64,000 nt of DNA from assembly GCF_002165135.1 (NCBI RefSeq), contig NZ_NFZQ01000002.1, positions 124,001 to 188,000 on the forward strand. Direction: 5' to 3'. The stretch comes from Pseudomonas sp. SID14000 (GTDB lineage: Bacteria; Pseudomonadota; Gammaproteobacteria; Pseudomonadales; Pseudomonadaceae). Made by a program: the position numbers and the translations under genes. Positions within the stretch are counted from its first letter, which is position 1. Each line of letters begins with the position of its first letter. Positions 17,919 to 27,832 of this stretch are shown here, one piece after another. Under the pieces are notes generated by a model. It did not search any database. It was given only the letters and a program-made list of their open reading frames with translations, and was not told where the DNA came from.

Positions 17919-19988
17919 CTAGCGGAAACTGTAGGAAACCCCGGCATACACGGCGAAGCCTTCGCCCGGGGTCAAGCGGGCTTTGTCCAAGTCTGCATCA
18001 TAGGTAGGGGCCACCGTCGCCGCATAGCGCTTGTTGGTGAGGTTGCGCAGGTCCAGCCAGGTCTGCCAGTCCTGCTTCGGTGAGTCCCAGCCCAGGCGCG
18101 CGCCGAGCAAGGCATATTCATCGGCGTGGTAGCTGTTGGCGTAGTCCACCTGCACCTTCGACGCCATCTGCGTATTCACCCCGGCATAGAAGCCGCTCGG
18201 CCAGTCATAGCGCAGCTCGGCCTGGTAGTAGTGCATGGGGATGCCCGGCAGGCGGTTGTCGCCGAACTTGTCGTCATCACGGAAGTGGAAGTCACTGAAG
18301 GTATAGGCCTGACGCAGGCTGAGCTTGCCAGTACCGGCGCGTTCCCACAGGGTACTGTCGAGGCCTGCCTCCACGCCCTGGTGCACGGTGGGGCTGGCGT
18401 TGAATTCCGAGGTGAAGTTCGGCACCACTTCCACGGCCAGCAGCTCGTGGCGCACTTGCGAGTAGTACCAGGCCAGGTCCCAGCGGCCAAGCGTCGAATC
18501 GCCACGCGCGCCCAGCTCCAGGGTCGTGGCGGTCTGGTTCTGCATCTCGATCGGCTGGATCTGCTTGCCGCCTACTTTGGGCGAGCTCCAGATCAGCGAC
18601 CACGGGTGAGGTGGCTCTACCGAGCGGCTCAGGTTGCCATACACCTGCAGGTCCGGGCTGATGTCATAGCGCAGCCCTAGGCGTGGTGCATAGTCCCAGT
18701 CATGCATGCTCACCTTGCCGCCCTCGGCAGGGTAGGTGACATCACTTTCACGGCGGGTATAGATCATCGCCAGGCCTGTGGTCAGCCATAGGTCGGGGAC
18801 CAGTTCCAGGTCGTTGCCCACATGCAGCACGGTGTCCGAGCCCTGGTAGGTGAAGTCACGGGTGCGCTCACCGAACACGTCGCCGTTGCGGGTGAACTGC
18901 GATGCACCGCTGTTGGGCAGGTGCTTGGTGGTGCGCCAGCCGACGGTGGTCTTGCTCTCGTGGCCGAACAGGGTGTCGCGGCGGAAGTAGTTCAAGGTGC
19001 CGCTGACATCGGTGTAGGCCACCTTCAGGCGCATCGGGCCTTCGCGCAGGTCCATCGGGTAGTCGTGGTAGACCAGGCCGGCCTCCAGGCGCGCATCGTC
19101 GTCAAGGTAGAAGGTGGTCTTGTTGCCCACCCAGGTGCTGCCCGGTTGCGGGCGGCTGTCGTCGCGGGCCAGGTAGGCCGGGTTGGCCGCGCGCGGGTGA
19201 TGCTTGATCTGCTCCTTGGTCAGGCGCCCGGCCAGCTCGTTCTCGGTTTCCCGGTAGCGCAAGTAGAAGCGGGTTTCCAGGTTCGGGTTGAAGCGGTAGC
19301 CGACGTTGGCGGCAACGCCCTTGGCGCTGCCGCTGCTGTGCGCCTGGTAGCCGTCATATTCCGCATCGGTCAGGGCAACGTAGTAGTCGAGGTTGCCCAG
19401 CACCTGCCCCGAGCTGATGTGCCGGTGCTGGTAGCCGCGGCTGCCGATTTCGTAGCGCACCTGCAGCGGTGCGGCGTCGTAGCCGGTGTGGGTGACGTAG
19501 TTGATCGCACCGCCAAGGGCCAGCGCGCCCTGGTCGAAGCCGTTGGCGCCGCGCAGCACTTCGGCACGGCTCAGCCACAGCGGTTCGAACAGCTCGTAGG
19601 GCGTACCGCCCGGGCCGGTCAGGGGTAGGCCGTCGAACATCGTGTACACCCCGGAACCGTGGGCCCCCGGTGCGCGGTTGATGCCCGAACCGCGGATCGA
19701 CAGCTTGATGCCATCGTTGCCCGCGGACTGGGCGAACACCCCGGGCTGGTAGGCCAGCACGTCCTGGTTGCTGGCCACCCGGCCTTGCCCCACGCGCTGC
19801 ATGTCCACCAGGTTGCTGGCGCCTGGCACTTCGCGCAGGCGTTCGCTGGCTGCGCTCAGTTCGTTCTGCTCCTCATCGGTGATCAGCACCTGGCCCAGCT
19901 CGACCGAAGGTGCCGCCAGGGCGGGCTGGGTGGTAGCGAAAGCAGCCAGCAGGCCAAGGCAGGATGGTAGGGGCAAAACGCAACGCAT
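17919..19988 (-). CDS. TonB-dependent outer membrane receptor (FecA-like)
   Basis: A 689-residue receptor with signal peptide MRCVLPLPSCLGLLAAFATT and AxA-type cleavage. The plug domain contains LAYQPGVFAQSAGNDGIKL, IRGSGINRAPGAHGSGVY and EVLRGANGFDQGALALGGAI; a 22-strand barrel follows, ending GFAVYAGVSYSFR with the terminal aromatic signature. There is no N-terminal signalling (STN) domain, so it is unlikely to signal through an anti-sigma factor. The closest resemblance is to FecA/siderophore receptors; ligand unknown. No Fur box was seen just upstream. Confidence 0.9.
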   Translation of the reverse strand: MRCVLPLPSCLGLLAAFATTQPALAAPSVELGQVLITDEEQNELSAASERLREVPGASNLVDMQRVGQGRVASNQDVLAYQPGVFAQSAGNDGIKLSIRGSGINRAPGAHGSGVYTMFDGLPLTGPGGTPYELFEPLWLSRAEVLRGANGFDQGALALGGAINYVTHTGYDAAPLQVRYEIGSRGYQHRHISSGQVLGNLDYYVALTDAEYDGYQAHSSGSAKGVAANVGYRFNPNLETRFYLRYRETENELAGRLTKEQIKHHPRAANPAYLARDDSRPQPGSTWVGNKTTFYLDDDARLEAGLVYHDYPMDLREGPMRLKVAYTDVSGTLNYFRRDTLFGHESKTTVGWRTTKHLPNSGASQFTRNGDVFGERTRDFTYQGSDTVLHVGNDLELVPDLWLTTGLAMIYTRRESDVTYPAEGGKVSMHDWDYAPRLGLRYDISPDLQVYGNLSRSVEPPHPWSLIWSSPKVGGKQIQPIEMQNQTATTLELGARGDSTLGRWDLAWYYSQVRHELLAVEVVPNFTSEFNASPTVHQGVEAGLDSTLWERAGTGKLSLRQAYTFSDFHFRDDDKFGDNRLPGIPMHYYQAELRYDWPSGFYAGVNTQMASKVQVDYANSYHADEYALLGARLGWDSPKQDWQTWLDLRNLTNKRYAATVAPTYDADLDKARLTPGEGFAVYAGVSYSFR

Positions 19989-20205
19989 TGTACGACTCCA
20001 GGCGAAAGGCGAATGGACAACGGCCTTGAGACGAGCGAAATGCCGCTTGGAGCACGAAGAAAGTCGGCAAATCTCGGACAGCCTTCGTCAGACGGTCTTG
20101 TATGAAAGTTCTTTACAAGCCGCAGCGGTGGAGCAGGGGGGGGCGAGCTTCGTAAGGTGACAGCAGATCCGGCAGCGATGCCTCACTCACCCGAGGAGTT
20201 CAAAA

Positions 20206-20454
20206 ATGACTGACAACGCACGACACTCGCAGCAACCCCTGGCGGACGCCCCGGTTCGCCTGACGCCACGTGAACGGCAAGTGCTGTTGTGGTGTGCCTA
20301 TGGCAAGAGCTCGTGGGAGATTGGCCAGATCCTGGCATGCAAGGAATCGACGGTGAACTTCCATGTGTCGAACATCCTGCGCAAGTTCGATGTGCCCACC
20401 CGGGTGGCTGCGGTGATCAAGGCCATCCGCTACGGCATGCTGGCCGAGCAGTGA
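20206..20454 (+). CDS. Short LuxR-type HTH regulator without a sensor domain
   Basis: 82 residues consisting almost entirely of a LuxR/FixJ DNA-binding domain: LTPRERQVLLWCAYGKSSWE then ESTVNFHVSNILRKFDVPTR. It lacks both an autoinducer-binding and a receiver domain. A strong GAGGAG site precedes the ATG. It is 11 bases upstream of the GpL-like gene and so is probably in one transcript with the phage-derived genes. Similar short regulators occur with P2-like prophages in Pseudomonas; its targets here are unknown. Confidence 0.85.
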   Translation: MTDNARHSQQPLADAPVRLTPRERQVLLWCAYGKSSWEIGQILACKESTVNFHVSNILRKFDVPTRVAAVIKAIRYGMLAEQ

Positions 20455-20465
20455 GGGGGTGAAGC

Positions 20466-20813
20466 ATGGGCAACGATCCTCGGTTACCGCGCTTTGCCGA
20501 TTGCCATGATCCGTTCTGGCCACGGGTGGACCTTGGCAGGCTGCGTGAGCGGCTGAACCTGCAGCGGCCTGTCAGTGAGGCGGCGCTGGAAGTGGCCGCG
20601 CGCTGCGCCGCCATCGATGCGGCACGCGAATTCGCGCGCTGGCGCGCGGTGTTGCGAGAGCGGGGCTACAAGCGCCTCGAGGATGTGGCCGGGCATGACC
20701 AGGGGCGTGCATTGCGGGTGTGCTACATCCGCTTTGTCGAAGCCGCGGTCCTGTATAACCTCGGCTCGAACGCTTACCTGCCCATTGCGCACCGGGGAGC
20801 TGCCCATGGCTGA
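20466..20813 (+). CDS. Phage head completion protein, GpL-like (P2 family)
   Basis: 115 residues with the pattern FWPRVDLGRLRERLNLQRPV, then AAIDAAREFARWRAVLRERG YKRLEDV, and a final helix VEAAVLYNLG. Phage P2 gpL has the same order: FxPxIDLxxLR, an early helix, then GYxxLxDV. In P2 the protein completes filled heads. No terminase, portal or capsid genes accompany it here, so it is a leftover or has been put to other use. Assignment by pattern only. Confidence 0.65.
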   Translation: MGNDPRLPRFADCHDPFWPRVDLGRLRERLNLQRPVSEAALEVAARCAAIDAAREFARWRAVLRERGYKRLEDVAGHDQGRALRVCYIRFVEAAVLYNLGSNAYLPIAHRGAAHG

Positions 20814-21168
20814 GGAATCTGTTCTCGACAGTTTGACCTCGGCGTTGCTGGAGTTGCTGGGCGTGGATGGCAACGTATTGTTCGCCGCGCTTCTGGGGGC
20901 TTTGTTGGTGAGTGCGGCGCGCGATCGGTTGATCACCAACACTGCCAGGCGCCTGACGCTCGGCAAGAAACTGTTGCTGGTGTTCGTGACTGTGGGGGTG
21001 GGCCACCTGTTCGAGCCCCTGGTTTCGTCACTGGTGCCTTTGCTGACCCGTGGCATGGCGGCGTTCGTGGCTGCCGTGGTGGTGATCCCCATCAGCCTCA
21101 AGGTGATGGTCTGGCTGGATACGCTGGACCCGCGCGAACTCATCCAGCGCTGGCGCCGGCGGGGCTAG
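20806..21168 (+). CDS. Holin-like membrane protein, phage-derived
   Basis: A 120-residue protein from ATG 20806 with GGGGAG upstream, overlapping the GpL-like gene by 8 bases. It has three predicted membrane segments: about 22-42 (VLFAALLGALLVSAA), 55-78 (LLLVFVTVGVGHLFEPLVSS) and 84-105 (MAAFVAAVVVIPISLKVMVW), and a basic tail WRRRG. Size, topology and position match holins of Pseudomonas P2-like prophages. No endolysin gene is nearby. Confidence 0.65.
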   Translation: MAEESVLDSLTSALLELLGVDGNVLFAALLGALLVSAARDRLITNTARRLTLGKKLLLVFVTVGVGHLFEPLVSSLVPLLTRGMAAFVAAVVVIPISLKVMVWLDTLDPRELIQRWRRRG

Positions 21169-21557
21169 CCGCTGGCGGCATTGGGCAAGCGACTGGTCAG
21201 CGCGCTCAATTGCCGTTCCAGCTGCTGGATGCGTTGCTTGTCCTGGACCAGCAGGAGAACGGCTTGACGATCGGCACGCGACAAGGTGCGCAGTCGCGCG
21301 AGCATGTCGCATTCCCAGTCTTCTTCGTCCAGGCATGTGCGATGCGGTTCGGGTTCACCCAGCAGAAGCCAGTCCAGTGAGCATGCATACTGCCTGGCGA
21401 CATCTATGCAAAGTGAATATGGAATGCTGTCGCGCACCTTCCAGCTGCTCAATGTTTGCGGGCTGATTGAAAGCGCTCGGGACAGCTCGGCATCAGATTC
21501 CGTAGCGGTCAGTTGCTTCAGTCTGGTCAGCACCGAAGCAAGTACGTTGGTACTCAT
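21165..21557 (-). CDS. CI-like phage repressor
   Basis: 130 residues. The N-terminal HTH fits the CI repressor family: ELSRALSISPQTLSSWKVRD SIPYSLCIDVARQ, followed by LDWLLLGEP, a hallmark of these proteins. The C-terminal half is a heptad-like helix (RIQQLERQLSALTSRL) rather than a full peptidase domain, so RecA-stimulated self-cleavage is not evident. It diverges from the small ORF/Ogr pair and converges on the holin-like gene, overlapping it by four bases. Confidence 0.82.
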   Translation of the reverse strand: MSTNVLASVLTRLKQLTATESDAELSRALSISPQTLSSWKVRDSIPYSLCIDVARQYACSLDWLLLGEPEPHRTCLDEEDWECDMLARLRTLSRADRQAVLLLVQDKQRIQQLERQLSALTSRLPNAASG

Positions 21558-21647
21558 AACAAATATCCATGACTGGTTTAATGATATTCCATGGGCTTAA
21601 ACTACTCGTTATGAATACAGCCCTGCGATTTAAGGAGCATTCCTGCA
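21558..21647. promoter_or_regulatory. AT-rich intergenic operator region between CI-like repressor and Ogr module
   Basis: Much poorer in GC than the surroundings. It holds the related words ATATCCATG and ATATTCCATGG a short distance apart, and an outer inverted pair near its edges, CTCATAAC against GTTATGAAT. Divergent promoters with repressor-operated sites are expected here from P2-type organisation; the exact sites are inference. Confidence 0.4.
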
Positions 21648-21761
21648 ATGAGAAGCATCAAACTGAAGAATACACCTATATATGCAGCTAATACTGACAA
21701 AACTGGACGACTATTCTCACAGAATGTAAACCTGAACAATGCTTGCAGGTATTTGCCGTGA
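21648..21761 (+). CDS. Small ORF, 37 codons, coupled to the Ogr-like gene
   Basis: Starts ATG 21648 after GGAG (21634-21637). It encodes MRSIKLKNTPIYAANTDKTG and ends NACRYLP. Its TGA overlaps the GTG start of the Ogr-like gene as GTGA. No family is recognised; it may be a real phage peptide or an upstream frame that delivers ribosomes to the activator gene. Confidence 0.45.
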   Translation: MRSIKLKNTPIYAANTDKTGRLFSQNVNLNNACRYLP

Positions 21762-22021
21762 GTACATACAAGCTGGTTTGCCCGCATTGCCACAGCCGGA
21801 TGCGTATACGCACCAGTGAAGGGCGTCATATTTTCCTGCGGATCGCCTATTTGCAATGCACCACCGAGGCATGTGGCTGGTCAGTGCGGGCCGAGTTCGA
21901 AATGACCCATGAACTCTCGCCCAGCGGCATGCCCAACCCGGAAGTGTACCTGCCTTCGGCCAATGGTGATTTACGTAAGGCAGCGCTGCAGGGTGCCGCC
22001 CAGGACAGCCCTGGTGAATGA
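21758..22021 (+). CDS. Ogr/Delta-like zinc-finger late-gene activator
   Basis: 87 residues from GTG 21758. The Ogr/Delta zinc-binding pattern is visible: LVCPHCHSRMRIRTSEGRH near the start and LQCTTEACGWSVRAEFEM later, giving CxxC...CxxxxC. In P2-type phages such proteins activate late promoters. The C-terminal HELSPSGMPNPEVYLP also recalls the family (SPSG/P stretch). An alternative TTG start exists at 21743. With no late operon present, it might act on another prophage in the cell. Confidence 0.78.
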   Translation: MSTYKLVCPHCHSRMRIRTSEGRHIFLRIAYLQCTTEACGWSVRAEFEMTHELSPSGMPNPEVYLPSANGDLRKAALQGAAQDSPGE

Positions 22022-22060
22022 GCCTTCATGCTCACAAATAAAAAACGCGCAGATAAAAAA

Positions 22061-22082
22061 ACACCCCGCATAAGCGGGGTGT
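22061..22082. terminator. Intrinsic terminator of the nuo operon (bidirectional)
   Basis: ACACCCCGC 22061-22069 pairs with GCGGGGTGT 22074-22082 over an ATAA loop. On the minus strand it is followed by a run of T, which suits the end of nuoN; on the plus strand TTGTTTT follows, which could also stop the Ogr-like transcript. Confidence 0.9.
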
Positions 22083-22100
22083 CTTGTTTTGCCGGGGCGA

Positions 22101-23570
22101 TCAGCCGATCAGTTGCAGGCCTGCTTGCTGGACCATTTCCAGCAGCGGTTGCGGGTACACACCCAGCACGAAGGCGAGAATGGCGATAGCCAGCAGCATG
22201 ACACCGCCGGTGCGCTGTTCCCACTTCAGCGGTGCATCGTGGCGACGCAGGTTCGGCTCGACCAGGTACAGGGTGACCATCACGCGCAGGTAGTAGTAAA
22301 CGCCGATGGCGCTACCGATCACCAAGGCACCGACCAGCCACCACAGGTGCGACTCGACGCCGGTGGCAATGATGTAGAACTTGCCGATGAAGCCGGCGGT
22401 CAGCGGGATACCCGCCAGCGACAGCATCATCACGGTCAGTACTGCGGTCAGGTACGGACGGCGCCAGAACAGGCCACGGTACTCGTACAGCGCATCGGCG
22501 TCACGGCCACCGTAAGGCGAGGACATGAGGGTGATGACACCGAAGGCGCCCAGGCTGGTGATCACGTAGGTGACCAGGTAAACGCCCATGGCCTCCAGGG
22601 CCAGGCCCTTGCTGGCGACCAGGGCGATGACCAGGTAGCCGAAGTGGGCGATGGACGAGTAACCCAGCAGGCGTTTGAGGTTGCTCTGGGTCAGTGCCAG
22701 CAGGTTGCCGATCAGGATCGAGGCCACGGCAATCACCGCCAGTACGGTGCTCAGCACGCCGCTGCTGGCAGCAGGGGAGAGCATGAACAGGCGCACGACC
22801 ACGGCGAACACTGCGACCTTGCTGGCGGTGGCCAGGAAGGCGGCGACCGGTGCCGGGGCGCCTTCGTACACGTCCGGGGTCCACAGGTGGAACGGTACCA
22901 GCGACAGCTTGAAGGCCAGGCCGACCAGCATCATGCCCAGGCCCAACTGGGCCACCAGGCTTGGCATGCTGGTGGCGGCCAGGGCCTTGCCGATCTGGTC
23001 GAAGCTCAGGCTGCCGGCGTCGGCGTACAGCAGGGCCATGCCGAACAGCAGGAAGGCCGAGCCTGCGGCCGACAGCACCATGTACTTGATGCCGGCTTCC
23101 AGCGAGCGCTTGTTGAAGAAGGCATACGCCACCAGGCCGTAGACCGGTACCGACAGCAGCTCCAGGCCGATGAACAGGCCGGCCAGGTGGTTGGCGCTGA
23201 CCAGCACCAGGCCACCGAGGGCCGACATCAGCAGCAGCAGGTACAGTTCTTCACGGTTGCCCGGGAAGCCCTTGGAGCCTTCGCCGAGGTAGGCGTGGGC
23301 GAGGGTGACGCAGGCCAGCGTCGCCACCAGCATGATCGCCATGTACAGGCAGGCGAACTTGTCGATGGTGACCAGCGAGGTGACCGCCAGCGGCGCAACC
23401 TTCAGCGCCGGCAGGATCGACAGCAGGGCCAGGTTGAGGCCCACGGTGGACAGCAGGAAGGTCTGCGAGTGGTTGCGCTTCCAGGCGATCGCCAGCATCA
23501 CCACCACCGTGGTGATGGTGGTGATCAGCATCGGCGCCAATGCGATGAAGTGTTGAGTGGTGAATTCCAT
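22101..23570 (-). CDS. nuoN: NADH-quinone oxidoreductase subunit N
   Basis: Antiporter-like proton-pumping membrane subunit of complex I, 489 residues from ATG 23570 ([14 protein letters not shown]); the longer frame has no RBS advantage. About 14 membrane helices; the conserved pump segment reads [19 protein letters not shown]. Last gene of the operon, 7 bases after nuoM. Confidence 0.97.
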   Translation of the reverse strand: MEFTTQHFIALAPMLITTITTVVVMLAIAWKRNHSQTFLLSTVGLNLALLSILPALKVAPLAVTSLVTIDKFACLYMAIMLVATLACVTLAHAYLGEGSKGFPGNREELYLLLLMSALGGLVLVSANHLAGLFIGLELLSVPVYGLVAYAFFNKRSLEAGIKYMVLSAAGSAFLLFGMALLYADAGSLSFDQIGKALAATSMPSLVAQLGLGMMLVGLAFKLSLVPFHLWTPDVYEGAPAPVAAFLATASKVAVFAVVVRLFMLSPAASSGVLSTVLAVIAVASILIGNLLALTQSNLKRLLGYSSIAHFGYLVIALVASKGLALEAMGVYLVTYVITSLGAFGVITLMSSPYGGRDADALYEYRGLFWRRPYLTAVLTVMMLSLAGIPLTAGFIGKFYIIATGVESHLWWLVGALVIGSAIGVYYYLRVMVTLYLVEPNLRRHDAPLKWEQRTGGVMLLAIAILAFVLGVYPQPLLEMVQQAGLQLIG

Positions 23571-23577
23571 AGCGCTC

Positions 23578-25110
23578 TTACCGGGCCGAAGCGAGTTGAG
23601 TGAAAGCGGAACCGAGCCACTGCTGCACACCACTCATGGTGGCGGCAGAGGTGTCGAGGAACGGCTGCGGATACACGCCCAGCAGGATCAGCAGTACCGC
23701 CAGACCCAGGACCATGATCAGCTCGCGACCATCCATGCCGGCCAGCACGGTTTCGGTCTTGGCCGGGCCGAAATAGGCGCGGTGGATCATGATCAGCGAG
23801 TACACCGAACCGAACACCAGACCAGTGGTGGCGATCACGGTGATCCACGGTACGCTGGCGAAGCTGCCGATCAGGATCAGGAACTCGCCGACGAAGTTGC
23901 CGGTACCGGGCAGGCCCAGAGATGCGGCGGCGAAGAACAGGCTGATGGCCGGCAGGTAGGCGATGCGGTGCCACAGGCCACCCATCTCGCGCATGTCACG
24001 GGTGTGCAGGCGCTCGTACAGCTGGCCGGCCAGGATAAACAGCGCGGCAGCCGACAGGCCGTGGGCCAGCATCTGGATCACCGCGCCTTGCAGGGCCTGC
24101 TGGCTACCGGAGTAGATACCGATCAGTACGAAGCCCATGTGCGAGACGCTGGAGAAGGCGACCAGGCGCTTGATGTCGGTTTGCGCGAAGGCCAGGAAGG
24201 CACCGTAGAAGATACCGATCAGACCCAGGGTCATGGCGATTGGTGCGAACTCGGCCGAGGCGTTCGGGAACAGCGGCAGGGCGAAGCGCAGCAGGCCATA
24301 GGCCGCAGTCTTCAGCAAGATACCGGCCAGGTCCACGGAACCTGCGGTCGGTGCCTGGGCGTGAGCGTCAGGCAGCCAGGAGTGGAATGGCACCACCGGC
24401 AGTTTCACCGCGAAGGCGATGAAGAAGCCCAGCATCAGCAGGTACTCGGTACCAGCTGGCAGTTCGGCCTTGAGCAGGTCGCTGTAGTTGAAGGTGATCA
24501 CGCCGGTGTTGGTGTAGTTGACCAGCACCAGGCCGAGGATCGCCACCAGCATGATCAGGCCGCTGGCCTGGGTGAAGATGAAGAACTTGGTAGCGGCGTA
24601 GATCCGGGTCTTCTTGCCATCCGAGGAGCTGTGACCCCAGAGCGCGATGAGGAAATACATCGGCACCAGCATCATTTCCCAGAAGAAGAAGAACAGGAAC
24701 AGGTCCAGGGCCAGGAACACACCGACCACGCCGCCGAGAATCCACATCAGGTTGAGGTGGAAGAAGCCGACATGGCGCTGGATCTCTTTCCAGGAGCACA
24801 GTACCGACAGCACACCGAGCAGGCCGGTGAGCAGGATCATCAGCAGCGACAGGCCGTCGAGGGCCAGGTGGATGCTGATGCCGAAGCGCTGGATCCACTG
24901 GACTTTGTATTCCAGGGCCCAGGCCGGCTCGGCGCCCGGGGCGGGGGCCAGGGTGTAGTCGCCGTTACCCCACAGCCACAGGCCGATGCCGAGCAGCAGG
25001 GACATGGTCAGCAGCGCGATCCAGCGCGGCAGGGTGGCGCCGAAGCGCTCACCCAGCCAGCACAGGAAGCCGCCGATGAAGGGGATCAGGATCAGCCAAG
25101 GCAAAATCAT
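23578..25110 (-). CDS. nuoM: NADH-quinone oxidoreductase subunit M
   Basis: Second antiporter-like membrane subunit, 510 residues, starting [20 protein letters not shown]. The conserved channel lysine and proline segment is [20 protein letters not shown], and the half-channel glutamate lies in [20 protein letters not shown]. Length is standard. It lies 49 bases after nuoL and 7 before nuoN. Confidence 0.97.
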   Translation of the reverse strand: MILPWLILIPFIGGFLCWLGERFGATLPRWIALLTMSLLLGIGLWLWGNGDYTLAPAPGAEPAWALEYKVQWIQRFGISIHLALDGLSLLMILLTGLLGVLSVLCSWKEIQRHVGFFHLNLMWILGGVVGVFLALDLFLFFFFWEMMLVPMYFLIALWGHSSSDGKKTRIYAATKFFIFTQASGLIMLVAILGLVLVNYTNTGVITFNYSDLLKAELPAGTEYLLMLGFFIAFAVKLPVVPFHSWLPDAHAQAPTAGSVDLAGILLKTAAYGLLRFALPLFPNASAEFAPIAMTLGLIGIFYGAFLAFAQTDIKRLVAFSSVSHMGFVLIGIYSGSQQALQGAVIQMLAHGLSAAALFILAGQLYERLHTRDMREMGGLWHRIAYLPAISLFFAAASLGLPGTGNFVGEFLILIGSFASVPWITVIATTGLVFGSVYSLIMIHRAYFGPAKTETVLAGMDGRELIMVLGLAVLLILLGVYPQPFLDTSAATMSGVQQWLGSAFTQLASAR

Positions 25111-25159
25111 GACGGGTTCGTTTCCTTTTGCAGGGTCGCAAGGTTCGCAAAGTTCATGG

Positions 25160-27013
25160 TCATACCGCGGCCACTACCACAGCGCCGAGTACCAGCACTG
25201 CGCCAACGGCGATCGAAGCGGTGTACCAGCGCAGCTGGCCGGTCTCGGTCTTGCTCATGGCGACGTGGCCGCCGCGAGCCAGGCGAGGGATCAGGCCGAT
25301 GCTGCGGTCAACCGGATCCTTGCGCAGGATGTGGCTGATCAGCAGGTAAGGTTTGACGAACAGCTTGTCGTAGATCCAGTCGAAGCCCCAGGCGGCGAAC
25401 CACCAGGCCGACAGGACACGACCGATACTGCTGTTGGCGACGGCGCTGACGAAGCGGCGCTTGCCCAGGAACAGCAGGGCCGACAGCAGGATACCGGCGA
25501 TGGCGATGGCGCCCGAAGTGAGCTCCAGCGCGTGCTTGGCTTCGCCACCGGCGTGGCCGGCGCTTTCAGGCAGTACACCTGCCAGCGGCGGGGTGATCCA
25601 GGCGCCGACGAAGGTCGACAGCACGATCAGCACGCCCAGCGGCAGCCAGTGGCTGATGCCGTGGCCAGCGTGGGCTTCGGTCTTGGCTTCGCCGTGGAAG
25701 GCGATGAAGATCAGGCGGAAGGTGTACAGCGAGGTCATGAACGCACCGACCAGGCCGGCGTACAGCAGGCCGGTGTTGCCGCTGGCGAAGGCTTCCCAGA
25801 GGATCTCGTCCTTGGAGTAGAAGCCCACGGTCACGATCGGCAGGGCAGCCAGGGCAGCACCACCGACCACGAAGCTGGCGTAGGCCAGCGGCAGTTTCTT
25901 CCACAGGCCGCCCATCTTGAAGATGTCCTGCTCGTGGTGGCAGGCAACGATCACCGCACCGGAGGCAAGGAACAGCAGGGCCTTGAAGAAGGCGTGGGTC
26001 ATCAGGTGGAAGATCGCCGCGTCCCAGGCGCCAACGCCCAGGGCCAGGAACATGTAGCCGATCTGGCTCATGGTCGAGTAGGCGAGGATACGCTTGATAT
26101 CGGTTTGCACCAGCGCGGCGAAGCCGGCCAGAACCAGGGTTACGCCACCGACCACGCCTACCAAGTGCAGGATGTCCGGCGCCAGCAGGAACAGGCCGTT
26201 GGTACGGGCGATCAGGTACACGCCCGCGGTCACCATGGTTGCCGCGTGGATCAGCGCGGAGACCGGGGTCGGGCCGGCCATCGCGTCGGCCAGCCAGGTC
26301 TGCAGTGGCAGCTGGGCCGATTTGCCGACCGCACCACCCAGCAGCATCAGCGTTGCCAGGACCATCCAGGTGTCGCCAGCCTGGAACTTCTGCGGTGCCA
26401 GCACCAGCAGTTCCTGCACGTTCAGGGTACCCAGCTGGACGAACAGGATGAACAGGCCAATGGCCATGAACACGTCGCCGATACGGGTGACGATGAATGC
26501 CTTGAGCGCCGCGTTACCGTTGTTGCGGTTGCTGTAGTAGAAACCGATCAACAGGTACGAGCACAGGCCCACGCCTTCCCAGCCGAAGTAGATGAACAGC
26601 AGGTTGTCGCCCAGCACCAGGAACAGCATGCTGGCGATGAACAGGTTGGTGTATGCGAAGAAGCGCGAGTAGCCGGCTTCGCCACGCATGTACCAGGACG
26701 CGAACAGGTGGATCAGGAAGCCGACACCGGTGACCACGCCGAGCATGGTGACCGACAGGCCGTCCAGGTACAGGGTGAAGTTCGGCGTGAAGCCATCCAC
26801 CGACATCCACTGCCACAGCAGCTGGCTGTACGCGCCACCTTCAGGCGGGGCGACGTTGAATTGCCAGATGACGTAGGCGGCCACGGCGGCCGACAGGCCT
26901 ACCGAGCCGACGCCGATCAGGGCGGACAGGTTCTCCGAGAACCGCCCGCGCGAGAACGACAGCAGCAGGAAGCCGACGAGGGGGAAGACGAAAGTCAGGA
27001 AGAGAAGGTTCAT
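25160..27013 (-). CDS. nuoL: NADH-quinone oxidoreductase subunit L
   Basis: Distal antiporter-like subunit, 617 residues, with the long C-terminal amphipathic helix region that braces the membrane arm. Conserved segment: [32 protein letters not shown]; helix ending [20 protein letters not shown] near the C-terminus. Its ATG overlaps the nuoK stop by four bases (ATGA). Confidence 0.97.
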
Positions 27014-27318
27014 CCGCGCATCTCACTGGCAGCATCGATGTCGAGAGTGTGGAAGCGGCGATACAGCTGCAGCAGGATGGCCAGGCCAATACTGGCCTCG
27101 GCGGCTGCCAGGCTGATCACCAGAATGAACATCACCTGGCCGTCGGGCTGGACCCAACGGGCACCGGCGACGATGAACGCCAGGGCAGAGGCGTTCATCA
27201 TGACTTCCAGGCTCATGAGCACGAAGAGGATGTTGCGGCGGACCATCAGGCCAACCAGACCTAAGCAGAACAGGATGCCGGCGACCGCCAGACCATGCTC
27301 GAGAGGGATAGCACCCAT
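27010..27318 (-). CDS. nuoK: NADH-quinone oxidoreductase subunit K
   Basis: 102 residues with three membrane helices. The essential glutamates are in [20 protein letters not shown] and [20 protein letters not shown]. It overlaps nuoL by four bases and follows nuoJ by three, consistent with tightly coupled synthesis. Confidence 0.97.
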
Positions 27319-27321
27319 GAT

Positions 27322-27822
27322 TTACTCCTTCGCCTCGTTGCGGCCCAGGTGGAAGGCGGTGACAGCTGCGGCCAGCAGCAGCATCGAAGCCAGTTCGACC
27401 ACCAGCAGGTAGGGACCGAACAGGCTGATGCCGACTTCTTTCGGACCCACGGTAGTGCCGCTGATGCCGGCACCGCTCGGGGCGACGAACAGCACGTACA
27501 GCAGCTCCAGCAGCAGCAGGGCGGCAAGGATCACAGGCCCCGCCCAGATACCGGGCTTGAGCCAGCCCCGTTCCTGGGCGACCGAAGCCGGCCCGAGGTT
27601 GAGCATCATCACCACGAACACGAACAGCACCATGATGGCGCCGGCGTAGGCGATCACTTCCAGGGCGCCGGCGAACGGCGCACCCAGGGCGAAGAAGATC
27701 ATGGCCACGGAAATCAGCGAAATGATCAGGTAAAGCAAGGCGTGCACGGGGTTGGTGCCGGTCACCACCCGAAGGGTGGAGACCACGGCGATCCCGGATG
27801 CGAAGTAGAAAGCGAATTCCAT
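27322..27822 (-). CDS. nuoJ: NADH-quinone oxidoreductase subunit J
   Basis: 166 residues with five membrane helices, starting [20 protein letters not shown]. The conserved helix-3 segment is [25 protein letters not shown], where a pi-bulge links quinone reduction to pumping. Ten bases after nuoI. Confidence 0.96.
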   Translation of the reverse strand: MEFAFYFASGIAVVSTLRVVTGTNPVHALLYLIISLISVAMIFFALGAPFAGALEVIAYAGAIMVLFVFVVMMLNLGPASVAQERGWLKPGIWAGPVILAALLLLELLYVLFVAPSGAGISGTTVGPKEVGISLFGPYLLVVELASMLLLAAAVTAFHLGRNEAKE

Positions 27823-27832
27823 CTTTCTGTCC

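Noticed and set aside
17919-19988. TonB receptor as a cell-surface signalling transducer
   Set aside because: The N-terminal STN domain is missing, and no sigma/anti-sigma pair is adjacent.
20206-20454. LuxR-type gene as a quorum-sensing receptor
   Set aside because: It has only the HTH; there is no autoinducer-binding domain and no luxI-like gene nearby.
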